64,000 nucleotides of DNA, from the NCBI RefSeq assembly GCF_964028515.1, contig NZ_OZ034788.1, positions 868,001 through 932,000 on the forward strand. Direction: 5' to 3'. The position numbers were made by a program, and so were the translations under genes. Source of the stretch: Wolbachia endosymbiont (group B) of Hofmannophila pseudospretella. GTDB taxonomy: Bacteria; Pseudomonadota; Alphaproteobacteria; Rickettsiales; Anaplasmataceae. Shown in pieces: positions 9,857 to 18,220 of this stretch (its first letter is position 1; every line of letters starts with the position of its first letter). The notes beneath the pieces are model-generated. The model was given only the letters and a program-made list of their open reading frames with translations, did not search any database and was not told the origin of the DNA.

Positions 9857-10429
9857 ATGATAGGAAATCTAAGAGGAATAGTTGATGAGGTGTGTAGCGA
9901 TCACATAATCCTGAATGTGAATGATGTTGGCTACATAGTATATCTTTCAGCCAAAACTTTAAGTGCTTGTTCGATTGGAAGTAGAGTAAAATTACTTATC
10001 GACACTTATGTAAATAGCAGAGAAAACGTTACTCAGCTATATGGCTTTATAAGTAAAGAAGAACAGCAGTGTCTGCGTTTATTAGTTAAAGTGAGCGGTG
10101 TCAGCTATAAAACCGCAATGTCAATTTTGAGCAAATTAACTCCAGAGCAACTGTTTTTGGCAATTATAAATGAGGATAAACTAGCACTTAAGGTGAGTGG
10201 ACTTGGCCTAAAACTCATAAATCGAGTTATTACTGAGCTGAATGGTAAAGTAAGTAAATTAGAGACAAATAACAATCATTTTCACTCAATTAGTGAAGAT
10301 GCTCTTTCAGCTTTGATCAATCTTGGATATGAAAGAACAAAAGCTTATGATACAATAAAAAAAATAGAAGATGAATCACCAAACTTGGACACTAAAGATA
10401 TTATTCGTATGGCGCTTAAAACAATATGA
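9857..10429 (+). CDS. ruvA: Holliday junction DNA helicase subunit RuvA
   Basis: RuvA binds Holliday junctions as a tetramer and loads the RuvB motor for branch migration. The 190-residue product starts with the OB-fold sequence MIGNLRGIVDEV and contains helix-hairpin-helix segments around LLVKVSGVSYKTAMSIL and KVSGLGLKLINRVI. It ends with the small C-terminal UBA-like domain that contacts RuvB. The stop overlaps the ruvB start by four bases, as in typical ruvAB operons. The second HhH segment (VSGLGLKLINRV) departs slightly from the usual GIGxKTAxR. Confidence 0.95.
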   Translation: MIGNLRGIVDEVCSDHIILNVNDVGYIVYLSAKTLSACSIGSRVKLLIDTYVNSRENVTQLYGFISKEEQQCLRLLVKVSGVSYKTAMSILSKLTPEQLFLAIINEDKLALKVSGLGLKLINRVITELNGKVSKLETNNNHFHSISEDALSALINLGYERTKAYDTIKKIEDESPNLDTKDIIRMALKTI

Positions 10430-11415
10430 AGTCAATATCATGTAGTAAGGAATACTCTGAAGATGTACGTAATTTAAATATCAGGCCTGAGCAACTTGAT
10501 GATTTTGTCGGGCAAAAAGACTTAATACAAAATTTAAAAGTGTTTATAAATGCTGCACAGACGAGAGCTGAAGCTTTGGATCACGTATTGCTCTATGGTC
10601 CTCCAGGGCTTGGTAAAACAACTTTAGCACAAATTGTCTCTAAGGAGTTAAGGGTTAGCTTTCGTGCAACTTCTGGTCCATTGCTTAGTAAAGCTGGGGA
10701 CTTAGCTTCAGTGCTCACTACTTTAAATGCAAAAGATGTTCTATTTATCGATGAGATCCATAGATTAAATCGTAGCATTGAGGAAGTTTTGTATACTGCT
10801 ATGGAAGATTTTTGCCTAGATATACTAGTAGGTGAGGGCCCATCTACCAGAACTTTAAGAATAGATTTACCACCATTTACACTGATTGGGGCAACAACAC
10901 GGCTTGGACTGCTTTCTGCACCGCTGAGGGATCGTTTTGGTATTCCCCTACATCTTGAGTTTTATTCTTTTGAGGAACTGGTTGATATTATAAAAAGAGG
11001 TGCAAGAGTTCTTTGTGCTGAAATCGAAAAGGATGCTGTGCAGGAAATTGCCTGCCGTGCCCGCGGTACTCCAAGAATTGCTTTGAGATTACTCAGAAGA
11101 ATAAGAGATTTTGTTGAAGTAAAAGATGATAAAAAAATTACCCATGAAATCGCCGGTTCTGCACTGTCAAAATTGGGTATAGATAAAATGGGACTAAATA
11201 AATTAGATATGGATTATCTAAGATTTTTGTTTAACACCTCAGGACCTGTTGGAATTGACACCATATCTATTGCACTATCTGAAGATGTTGGCAATATTGA
11301 AGAAACAGTAGAACCTTATTTAATCAAGGTCAGTTTCGTAAAGCGCACACCAAGAGGACGTGTTTTAACTGATCAAGCAAAGGAATATCTCAGTATTAAT
11401 TCAGTGGTATGCTAG
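10426..11415 (+). CDS. ruvB: Holliday junction branch-migration ATPase RuvB
   Basis: RuvB is the AAA+ motor that drives branch migration with RuvA. The 329-residue protein begins with NIRPEQLDDFVGQKDL. Walker A is GPPGLGKTTLA, Walker B is FIDEIHRL and sensor 1 is IGATTRLGLLSAPLRDRFG with the arginine finger. A C-terminal winged-helix domain contains RTPRGRVLTD. The length and all motifs are standard. It overlaps ruvA by four bases. The 268 bases after the gene hold no recognisable feature. Confidence 0.97.
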   Translation: MKSISCSKEYSEDVRNLNIRPEQLDDFVGQKDLIQNLKVFINAAQTRAEALDHVLLYGPPGLGKTTLAQIVSKELRVSFRATSGPLLSKAGDLASVLTTLNAKDVLFIDEIHRLNRSIEEVLYTAMEDFCLDILVGEGPSTRTLRIDLPPFTLIGATTRLGLLSAPLRDRFGIPLHLEFYSFEELVDIIKRGARVLCAEIEKDAVQEIACRARGTPRIALRLLRRIRDFVEVKDDKKITHEIAGSALSKLGIDKMGLNKLDMDYLRFLFNTSGPVGIDTISIALSEDVGNIEETVEPYLIKVSFVKRTPRGRVLTDQAKEYLSINSVVC

Positions 11416-11743
11416 TATTATACTATATTTTATCACATTGTATAGTATTACACTAAATATTATAATATTCTCTTATTATATGGTTTGCAGGTGTTTTAGA
11501 GGCAAATAAGAAAGTCTTCTGTTATAGTGAATATGTTCTTGAAAAATTACGTAATATATGCTAGGCTATATATTGCATAAATGCAAAGATATTAATAGGT
11601 TATTGATATTTTTTAAGATTAATACTTATTAAATACTTCATATTGTAAGATTGAGTTATTGTGTTTTATAGACTTAAGATAAAATGGTAAAAAACTTTCT
11701 AAACAATTATAGAAACAGTAATTCAATTAATGGAGAAAAAACA

Positions 11744-12904
11744 ATGGAAAATTTTTTAATCAATAACAACGAAGAGGACGGTAGCTCAATCTTCATTAGT
11801 CGAATCAGGGAGCAAGATCTCTCTGCAGAGCAGAAGCTCAATGAATTAAAAGGATTCATGGAGGAGCTTGCTAGGAAAGCTGAGCTCAAGAGAATAGAGC
11901 TTGAGCGTCAGGCTGCGAGTTGCATTGATGAAACATTATCTCAAGTAGAGCTACAGATAAAAGATAATGAGGATTACTTTACTGATGATAATCAAGGGGT
12001 ATTCGCAAATTTCTTTGAATCCCTCTTTAATCTTTTTGAAGTAAATGTAGATCCGAAAGTCTACAAAATGCTCAAGGAGAAGAAAGAGAAAAATCTGCTT
12101 CTTTCGATAATTAAGTTTTTGCGTGATAAGCTTAAGGAATTAGTTAAAAAGATCTTCAAAAAAGATTTAGACTTAAGCTGGGATAAAAGGCTAGACAAAG
12201 AGATAAAAGAATTGCAGGAGAAATTACTCAGTGGTGGATTATCTCCCGAAGAAGAAATAGCAATACTCGAACGTTTGCAAGCGTTGCAAAATTTAAAATT
12301 GAAGCTTCAAACTTTTCTCGTGGGCTCAGTCATTGCAATGTTTGCAGAAATTTTTGCAGTTGATTTAGCAGCAGTAGTAGAGCAAGATGTAACTGAGGAA
12401 AAAAGAGACAAAAAAGCAGAAAAAGCAGAATCAAAAGAAGTTCATCAAGAAATAGAAACAAAAGTGAATGAAATCACACCAATTTCCCTATTTAATTTTT
12501 CATCTCAAGTTCCAATGCCAATTGTTCTAGACAAGCAAGAACGTGCTATTTTACCAAAGCCTATAGAAAAATTAGTAGACACTCTACCTAAATCTGTTAT
12601 AAGTCACAAAAATAGTGAAGTACAAAAACTGGAGAAAATGAATAAAGAAAAGAAAGAAGCAAAAGAAGGGAAAACTGAAAAACCAAAATTAGCTGTCTGT
12701 CCACCTGCTCCACAGCAAAAGGAACACAGGAGAGTTAAAAGATACAGTAATTTAGGTACGAAGGGTAAAAAGCGATCTCCTGAGTGTAATCGTTCAATGA
12801 ATAATAAGCAAAAGTCTAATGCTGCTGTGGAATTGCCAGGAGGATTAACTGATGATGTGAGAGTTGAAAACCACGCTTCTTCAGTCAAAGAGAGAGGTGT
12901 GTAA
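11744..12904 (+). CDS. Hypothetical coiled-coil lineage-specific protein
   Basis: I do not recognise this protein. The frame is open from an ATG at 11684, but the ATG at 11744 has a strong GGAG ribosome-binding site eight bases upstream and gives MENFLINNN, 386 residues. Residues after about 25 form charged heptad-like helices (DLSAEQKLNELKGFMEEL, then a Lys-rich helix). One hydrophobic stretch (TFLVGSVIAMFAEIFAV) could span or insert into a membrane. The C-terminal 130 residues are Lys/Glu-rich and probably disordered, with basic clusters (RRVKRY, GKKRS) that look like nuclear-localisation signals. Palindromic repeats begin straight after the stop. A secreted effector role is possible but unproven. 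Confidence 0.7.
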   Translation: MENFLINNNEEDGSSIFISRIREQDLSAEQKLNELKGFMEELARKAELKRIELERQAASCIDETLSQVELQIKDNEDYFTDDNQGVFANFFESLFNLFEVNVDPKVYKMLKEKKEKNLLLSIIKFLRDKLKELVKKIFKKDLDLSWDKRLDKEIKELQEKLLSGGLSPEEEIAILERLQALQNLKLKLQTFLVGSVIAMFAEIFAVDLAAVVEQDVTEEKRDKKAEKAESKEVHQEIETKVNEITPISLFNFSSQVPMPIVLDKQERAILPKPIEKLVDTLPKSVISHKNSEVQKLEKMNKEKKEAKEGKTEKPKLAVCPPAPQQKEHRRVKRYSNLGTKGKKRSPECNRSMNNKQKSNAAVELPGGLTDDVRVENHASSVKERGV

Positions 12905-12924
12905 AGGTTCTCTCTCTTTTTTTC

Positions 12925-13450
12925 ATTCCAGACTGGTTTTTTATCTGGATTCCAGCATCAAGTGCTGGAATGACACCGTCTTGAATGGAAATCAGTGTGT
13001 AATGTACCAAAGGGGTGTCATGTGAGTAGTCCCTTCGGTGTCATGCAGTAGCCCCTTTGATGTCATCCCAGTCTGGGATCCAGAGAACTTAGTTTAAAAG
13101 AGTTGTTATTTCAGTCTAGGATCCATTTTCTCTTCTAGATTCCAGCATCAAGTGCTGGAATGACATGGCGGAATGTCATCCAAGTAGCTCCTTCGGTGTC
13201 ATGCGAGCAAGCTCCTTTGGTGTCATCCCAGTGCTTGACACTGGGATCCAGAAATGTTGGATACATAAGGTAATGCTAAGTTGATGAGATTAGGAAAAGA
13301 GTGGATCCCAGTGTCAAGCACTGGGATGACAGAAAAATAGACGCTGGAATGACAAGAAAATAGGCACTGGAATCCAGAAGAAAAACTAGTAATGGCGGCA
13401 TAACATCTTTCTTGGTCTGTTTCGATTACAATATTCATAAAGTTGTGTAC
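12925..13450. repeat. Cluster of Wolbachia palindromic repeats
   Basis: This stretch has no gene. It consists of tandem and inverted copies of short imperfect palindromes. The cores are TTCCAGCATCAAGTGCTGGA (12949-12970 and 13140-13161) and CATCCCAGTGCTTGACACTG (inside 13221-13250). The latter has an exact inverted partner at 13302-13331, so about 29 bases pair perfectly around a 50-base loop. Spacer sequences containing CCTTCGGTGTCAT recur at about 13033, 13190 and 13215. An open frame through 13223-13438 is only the repeat read through. Confidence 0.85.
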
Positions 13451-13460
13451 TCAGACACTG

Positions 13461-13754
13461 TCATCCAGACACAATTTCATCATATAAATCTTTCCATTCT
13501 TGATTTGTTTTTTCAATTAAGTTTATTTTCCATTTTCTCTGCCAACTTTTCAGGAGTTTTTCTCTACTAATTGCTAAATTTATGTCTTGAAATTCTTCAA
13601 AATAGACTAGTTTACAAACATTGTACTTTGACGTAAAACCAGAGATGGCTTTGCTTTTGTGTTCCCAAATTCGTTTAGTCAAATTTGATGTTATACCTAT
13701 ATATAGGGTTCCATTGCGTTCACTTGCAAGTATATAAATATAATAACCTTTCAT
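13461..13754 (-). CDS. GIY-YIG domain nuclease (small YhbQ-like)
   Basis: This 97-residue stand-alone GIY-YIG protein has the two signature strands YYIYILAS and LYIGITS, the catalytic Arg in LTKRIWEHKS, and the helix with SREKLLKSWQRKWK. These small proteins (the UPF0213/YhbQ group) are single-strand or structure-specific nucleases; their cell role is not settled. The gene is embedded in a palindromic repeat cluster on both sides. Its last codons (Val-Ser-Gly-stop) are read from a repeat's CTGGATGAC, so the repeat supplies the stop codon. The reading frame is intact. Confidence 0.85.
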   Translation of the reverse strand: MKGYYIYILASERNGTLYIGITSNLTKRIWEHKSKAISGFTSKYNVCKLVYFEEFQDINLAISREKLLKSWQRKWKINLIEKTNQEWKDLYDEIVSG

Positions 13755-13774
13755 ATATAATAAATAAATTTACT

Positions 13775-14040
13775 AGATTCCAGTGTCAAGCACTGGAATG
13801 ACATTGTCTTGAGTGCATAATGCACCAAAGGTTGTGTACCACAAAGGTGTCACACCAATTTTAAAAGGCTGTCATACAAGTAGCCCCTCCGTTGTTATTC
13901 CAATGTAGGTCTCTCTCTTGTCATCCCAGTGCCTATTTTCCTGTCATCCCAGTGCTTGACACTGGGATCCAGAAAGCTTAATTTAAAAAGTTGTTATTCC
14001 AGCACTTCTTCTCTTGTCATCCCAGTCTGGAATCCAGGAG
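13775..14040. repeat. Second block of palindromic repeats
   Basis: This gene-free stretch follows the GIY-YIG gene. It contains copies of the same families: TTCCAGTGTCAAGCACTGGA near 13776, CATCCCAGTGCTTGACACTG near 13943, and several half-copies (CAGTCTGGAATCCAG near 14019). The remaining bases up to 14138 are AT-rich and hold a weak promoter for the next gene pair. Confidence 0.8.
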
Positions 14041-14078
14041 TATAAAAATGGTGAATAAAATTTATGTAAAAAAACTGC

Positions 14079-14107
14079 TTGTGCTGACAATTGATTCTTA
14101 ATATACT
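14079..14107 (+). promoter_or_regulatory. Possible promoter of the 59-aa/471-aa gene pair
   Basis: TTGTGC (14079-14084) and TATACT (14102-14107) are spaced by 17 bases and lie about 30 bases before the ATG at 14139. The -10 matches consensus at five of six positions; the -35 is weak. Confidence 0.35.
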
Positions 14108-14138
14108 CATTACATAATAATTTAATTTAGAGGTTGAT

Positions 14139-14318
14139 ATGCATGGCAATAATGATCCAAATAAAAAAGTACCTGATTCAGGGAGAACAAGGATTTATAA
14201 AAAAGATTTAGATCCAAAGAGAATAGATAACTTCAGCGATATGATTAAGCGTGAACAAGAACGAATGAAGCAAAATCAATCCAGTAGTAGTAAAAGTGGT
14301 CAGGGTAGCAGTAAATAA
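14139..14318 (+). CDS. Small hypothetical basic protein (59 aa)
   Basis: This 59-codon ORF has an AGAGG ribosome-binding site just upstream and starts with MHGNNDPNKK. The product is very hydrophilic, with a basic middle (RTRIYKKDLDPKR), a helix-like segment (MIKREQERMKQ) and a Ser-rich tail. It has no membrane segment and no cysteine. It ends 26 bases before the start of the 471-residue gene on the same strand, so the two probably form one transcription unit. It could be a chaperone, regulator or co-secreted partner of the larger protein; nothing in the sequence decides. Confidence 0.6.
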   Translation: MHGNNDPNKKVPDSGRTRIYKKDLDPKRIDNFSDMIKREQERMKQNQSSSSKSGQGSSK

Positions 14319-14344
14319 TTATATTAGTTTAGGGGGGTGGCGTT

Positions 14345-15760
14345 ATGCCTAGTACAAATCAAATAAATCGAGAATTAGTAAAAGCGTTTAATAGTGTTCT
14401 TCTTTTTGATGAGACTTTTATTACTAATCTCACTGTAGAAGAAGATCATATTGTTCTCTCATTTGATAAAAATATGAATATTGATCAGTGCAGAGAGTAC
14501 TTGATTAATATGAGAGGGAGTATAGTAGAAGAGTTTTGTGGAAGTGAAAGTGCTGCCGATGATCTTTTTTATACAGACTCTTTTCCTTTTAACTTTAATC
14601 AAGGAAAATGGACTACAGATAGTAGCAAACATAGGTTTTCAGTGCCAATTGAAAAAGAAGTAGTTCGTAATCTAAAGTATTTGCTAGCTAATTCACTAGT
14701 ACAGTTTACAACAAATGTTATTATGGAAAGTTACTCTGATCAAGATTATGTGGATGATAATACACGCGAGGTGAGCTTTGACAGAAAATCCTATTTATAC
14801 TGTATACGCTTTAAGAATAGAGAATTACAAAATTCTCTTGTAAACTCATTTTCATCAAAGGTGAAAAGTTATAAAAATGGTCCTAAAAAAACTAAGGATT
14901 TTTTAGAAGAGAAAGGAAGTGATGTGTATATAAAGAAAGGCTTTTTTGATAATCCTCAATTCATTAAAGACGTAGTAATGGATAAGGTATCTCTGACATA
15001 TCGTAATCTTGAAATGTCAAGGGACGAAAATGAAACTATTGAGATTCTGAAGTTCGCAATGGTTGATTTAATTCGTAAATCACTTCCGCACCTACCAATT
15101 GATTCTGTCTGGCATGCTTCCCATAAAGAAAATGGTGAGCTTTCAATTTTGGCTCCTATTGTTGATTGTGGTGATCATGTAAAGTTTTTGAATGAGAAAG
15201 AAGTTGATCATATTAATAATAAGGTGTTTGGTGGTACAAAAGTATTTCGTGATGTAAAAAATGATATTGCAGAAAGAGGTCTTCCAACATATGGTGCCGA
15301 ACAAATATATGCAATAGATTTTGCTAACCCAGACATTGCTTACTGCGTGATGGATAAGATCACAGAGAGCTCTGTAATCAATAAGGATTATAAACTGTCC
15401 ATTGATCCTGCGCGTGTGCCAGCTATGAAACCACAAACTCTTGCCCCTTCTGAAAAAGTAAGGATAGATGGACCAAGTGCAGATAGTGGTTTTGGTGGTT
15501 CACCTAAGAATTCAGTTATAGGTAAATCACATACTGGAAACTCAAGAAAATTACTTAGGCTCAATTACTATGATGAAGATGCACAAAGAATTAAAGATGA
15601 TAATTCGGCTAAAGATAGTGGTTTTAGCGATTCTTCAGCACGATCTTTTTCTAATCAGCCCGAACCAACACTTGACCAACCGTCTGTATCACAGTCTGGC
15701 CAATGTTCTCCAAAAAAGCGTACATCAATTAGTAAAAAATCAATTTGCTCTATTTTATAG
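14345..15760 (+). CDS. Hypothetical candidate effector with CaaX-like C-terminus
   Basis: This 471-residue protein belongs to no family I recognise. The start has a GGGGGG purine run upstream. Residues 1-350 look like a folded soluble region without membrane segments. Residues from about 355 on are Ser/Pro-rich and disordered, with two DSG motifs (380-382 in SADSGFGGS, 424-426 in AKDSGFSDS). The last residues are PKKRTSISKKSICSIL: a polybasic stretch followed by Cys-Ser-Ile-Leu, which fits a eukaryotic CaaX prenylation box of the geranylgeranyl (X=Leu) type. This suggests delivery into the host cell and membrane anchoring there, but that is inference. It sits beside a repeat cluster and upstream of convergent gltA. 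Confidence 0.75.
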   Translation: MPSTNQINRELVKAFNSVLLFDETFITNLTVEEDHIVLSFDKNMNIDQCREYLINMRGSIVEEFCGSESAADDLFYTDSFPFNFNQGKWTTDSSKHRFSVPIEKEVVRNLKYLLANSLVQFTTNVIMESYSDQDYVDDNTREVSFDRKSYLYCIRFKNRELQNSLVNSFSSKVKSYKNGPKKTKDFLEEKGSDVYIKKGFFDNPQFIKDVVMDKVSLTYRNLEMSRDENETIEILKFAMVDLIRKSLPHLPIDSVWHASHKENGELSILAPIVDCGDHVKFLNEKEVDHINNKVFGGTKVFRDVKNDIAERGLPTYGAEQIYAIDFANPDIAYCVMDKITESSVINKDYKLSIDPARVPAMKPQTLAPSEKVRIDGPSADSGFGGSPKNSVIGKSHTGNSRKLLRLNYYDEDAQRIKDDNSAKDSGFSDSSARSFSNQPEPTLDQPSVSQSGQCSPKKRTSISKKSICSIL

Positions 15761-15804
15761 CTAAAGAAAATTAGACTATTTGAGGACGAATTGTGAATGA
15801 AAGT

Positions 15805-17046
15805 TTATTTGCCAAGGTATAGCTGCCTTGGCCTACAAATCTTGGTTTCTTCATCGTTTACCATTTCATACCACTGGGCAACCCAACCAGTGGTTCTTGC
15901 AAGTGCAAAAATGGGTGTAAACATACTTGAAGGGATACCGATAGCATTCATTATTATACCTGAGTAAAAATCAACATTTGGATACAACTTACGTGTAATA
16001 AAATACTCATCCTTTAAAGCTATTTCTTCAAGTTTTTTTGCAATTTCAAGTAATTCATTGTTTTGCTCTAGTTTGCTTAAAATCTCATGACAAGCATCCT
16101 TTAATATAAGCGCGCGCGGATCATAGTTTTTATAAACACGATGTCCAAATCCCATTAGCTTAAATGGATCTTTATCATCTTTAGCTTTCTCAATGAATCT
16201 ATATACATCTCCACTTTGCTCTATCTCTTTTAGCATATTTATAACTGCCTCATTAGCTCCACCGTGTGCTGGACCCCAAAGTGTAGCAACTCCTGCAGAC
16301 AGGCTTGCAAATAGATTAGAACCAGCTGACCCTACCAATCTGACAGCTGCTGTAGAAGCATTCTGTTCATGATCAGCATGGAGAGTAAATATTTTATCCA
16401 GAGCTTTTACAAAAAGGGTATTATTAACAGCACTGCCAAATACCATATTTAAGAAATTCTCACTATAACTTAATTTATTATTAGCATTTATGAATTTCTG
16501 ATTGTTGATATGTCTATAAATCATTGCAACAATTGCAGGAACTTTTGCTATTGCAGAAATTCCAAAATCTAAATCTTCACCATTGACATTGTTGCCATGC
16601 ATTTCATGGTAAGACGCTGACAAATTTGCAAAACATGCAACTAAAATCGACATAGGGTGAGCAGTTTTTGGAAATGCTTTGATTACATTTGTAACTTGCT
16701 CTGATACTTTGGATGATTCTTGTATTTTGAGAAGAAATTTTTTGTGTTGCTCTGAACTGGGTAATTCACCATAGAGCAATAAATAAATCACAGCAGTAAA
16801 ATTATTATTCTCTGCCAAATCAGCTATATTATGTCCCCTATATTTAAGAACTCCTTCATCTCCATCAATGAATGTAATTGTGGAAGGGCATGAAGCTGTA
16901 GAAACAAATCCTGGATCGTAAGTGAATAATCCTGTCTTCTTATATAAATCCTTGATATTTAACACGCCAGGACCTATTGTTCCACTTAATACGGGCAGAT
17001 CAATTTTTGACCCATTACTTAGTTCCAATAATGCTTTTTTATCCAT
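15805..17046 (-). CDS. gltA: Citrate synthase
   Basis: Citrate synthase condenses acetyl-CoA with oxaloacetate at the entry of the TCA cycle. The 413-residue product is of the bacterial type II (hexameric) kind. It has the catalytic histidines in LHADHEQNASTA and GFGHRVYKNYDPR, and an Asp in LYPNVDFYSGI. The N-terminal strand LDGDEGVL-type sequence is also present (FIDGDEGVLKYRG). I placed the start at the ATG at 17046; a GTG one codon upstream is also in frame. gltA is followed convergently by the candidate-effector gene and preceded by rpsT on the same strand. Confidence 0.97.
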   Translation of the reverse strand: MDKKALLELSNGSKIDLPVLSGTIGPGVLNIKDLYKKTGLFTYDPGFVSTASCPSTITFIDGDEGVLKYRGHNIADLAENNNFTAVIYLLLYGELPSSEQHKKFLLKIQESSKVSEQVTNVIKAFPKTAHPMSILVACFANLSASYHEMHGNNVNGEDLDFGISAIAKVPAIVAMIYRHINNQKFINANNKLSYSENFLNMVFGSAVNNTLFVKALDKIFTLHADHEQNASTAAVRLVGSAGSNLFASLSAGVATLWGPAHGGANEAVINMLKEIEQSGDVYRFIEKAKDDKDPFKLMGFGHRVYKNYDPRALILKDACHEILSKLEQNNELLEIAKKLEEIALKDEYFITRKLYPNVDFYSGIIMNAIGIPSSMFTPIFALARTTGWVAQWYEMVNDEETKICRPRQLYLGK

Positions 17047-17125
17047 CACTTGAGCTACTTAATTTTATACAGAATATACAAATTGAAGAGTATACATTAA
17101 TCCGGTTAACCTTACATTAACCATA

Positions 17126-17395
17126 TTATGCTGTCATCAATGCTTTTACTCTTGCATTTAAGCGACTTATTTTACGCGCAGCAGTATTCCTATGAATGAC
17201 ACCTTTATTTACACATTTGTGTAAATTGGATTCAGCATTCCGAAATGCCAAGACAACATTCTCTTTATCACCAGACTTGATTATATCAACTAATCTTCTA
17301 ATAGCAGTACGAGTTTTGCTTTTTCGCATCTTATTTACTAAAGTACGCTTTGCTATTACCTTCATCATTTTTTTAGCACTCTTATGATTTGCCAT
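17126..17395 (-). CDS. rpsT: 30S ribosomal protein S20
   Basis: S20 binds 16S rRNA early in 30S assembly. The 89-residue product is rich in Lys and Arg and begins MANHKSAKKMMKVIAKR. It has the family's HRNTAARKISRLNARVKAL near the C-terminus. Length is normal. It stands as a short gene between plsC and gltA, all on the minus strand. Confidence 0.96.
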   Translation of the reverse strand: MANHKSAKKMMKVIAKRTLVNKMRKSKTRTAIRRLVDIIKSGDKENVVLAFRNAESNLHKCVNKGVIHRNTAARKISRLNARVKALMTA

Positions 17396-17438
17396 ATATT
17401 AATACCTGTACTTTTCTTTTAATTATAAAGTTTTTTTG

Positions 17439-18170
17439 TTAATTTGCAATATCAGTTTTTTCTGCAATTAATCTACTACTTCTTTCTTCAATTATTTTTT
17501 CTAAACTTTGCAAGAATTCATTTTTGTTTAACCCAGGATATATGGGAGGTAATATTTCTATTACCGCCTTTCCGGGATTCTTTCTCAGAGAAAGTATGCT
17601 TTTTGGCCAAAACAAACCAGTGTTTAAAGCAATCGGTAACACAGGAACAGATAATACGCTATATAAAGCAGCAATACCCGATTGATATTTTATATTTTGG
17701 TTTATAGTTGTTCTTGTACCTTCAGGAAATATTATTATGCCTCTATTTTCTTTTATACACACTTTTGCTAATTTCATGATATGACGCACAGAACTAATAC
17801 CATCTGAGCGGTTAATAAAAATCATTTTTAATGCCATGAGATGCAAACCAATGAATGGAATCCATTTCAATTCGCGTTTTAAAATAAAAACTGCTTTTCT
17901 AAAGAGTAGTATAAAAATAAATGTTTCAAATGGAGATTGGTGTTTAGATGCAATTATAAAAGGTTGCTTAGGAATGTTTTCCATTCCCCTCACTTCATAT
18001 TTAATGCCACATAATAAACGCAACATGAATAATACAACTCTCACCGAGCAAACAAGGAAAATGGTTATTACACACTCAGGAAAGCAAATTACAGGGAGAG
18101 TAATTAAAGTATAGAATACTTCCCATAATATAAGGAGTAAATTAAACAATAAACTTGCAATCACAAACAC
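17439..18170 (-). CDS. plsC: 1-acyl-sn-glycerol-3-phosphate acyltransferase
   Basis: PlsC acylates lysophosphatidic acid to phosphatidic acid in membrane lipid synthesis. The 243-residue protein has an N-terminal hydrophobic region and two acyltransferase motifs: SKHQSPFET (motif I) and FPEGTRTT (motif III). Motif I reads HX4E instead of the textbook HX4D; I recall the same variant in other alphaproteobacterial PlsC proteins, so I do not take it as inactivating. VLPIALNTG matches the motif IV region. It lies 43 bases upstream of rpsT. Confidence 0.92.
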   Translation of the reverse strand: MFVIASLLFNLLLILWEVFYTLITLPVICFPECVITIFLVCSVRVVLFMLRLLCGIKYEVRGMENIPKQPFIIASKHQSPFETFIFILLFRKAVFILKRELKWIPFIGLHLMALKMIFINRSDGISSVRHIMKLAKVCIKENRGIIIFPEGTRTTINQNIKYQSGIAALYSVLSVPVLPIALNTGLFWPKSILSLRKNPGKAVIEILPPIYPGLNKNEFLQSLEKIIEERSSRLIAEKTDIAN

Positions 18171-18220
18171 ACGTAAACTTATTTGAATTTAACTTTACTA
18201 CAAAACTAAAAGCAATAAGT

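Noticed and set aside
13223..13438. 71-codon minus-strand ORF
   Set aside because: It is only the palindromic repeats read through, with no ribosome-binding site.
12925..14040. Repeat cluster considered as a CRISPR array
   Set aside because: Repeats are irregular in spacing and orientation, are themselves palindromic, and no cas gene is near.
14139..15760. Two-gene module considered as a cytoplasmic-incompatibility (cifA/cifB) pair
   Set aside because: Neither protein shows cif features such as a deubiquitinase or PD-(D/E)XK nuclease domain, and the sizes do not fit.
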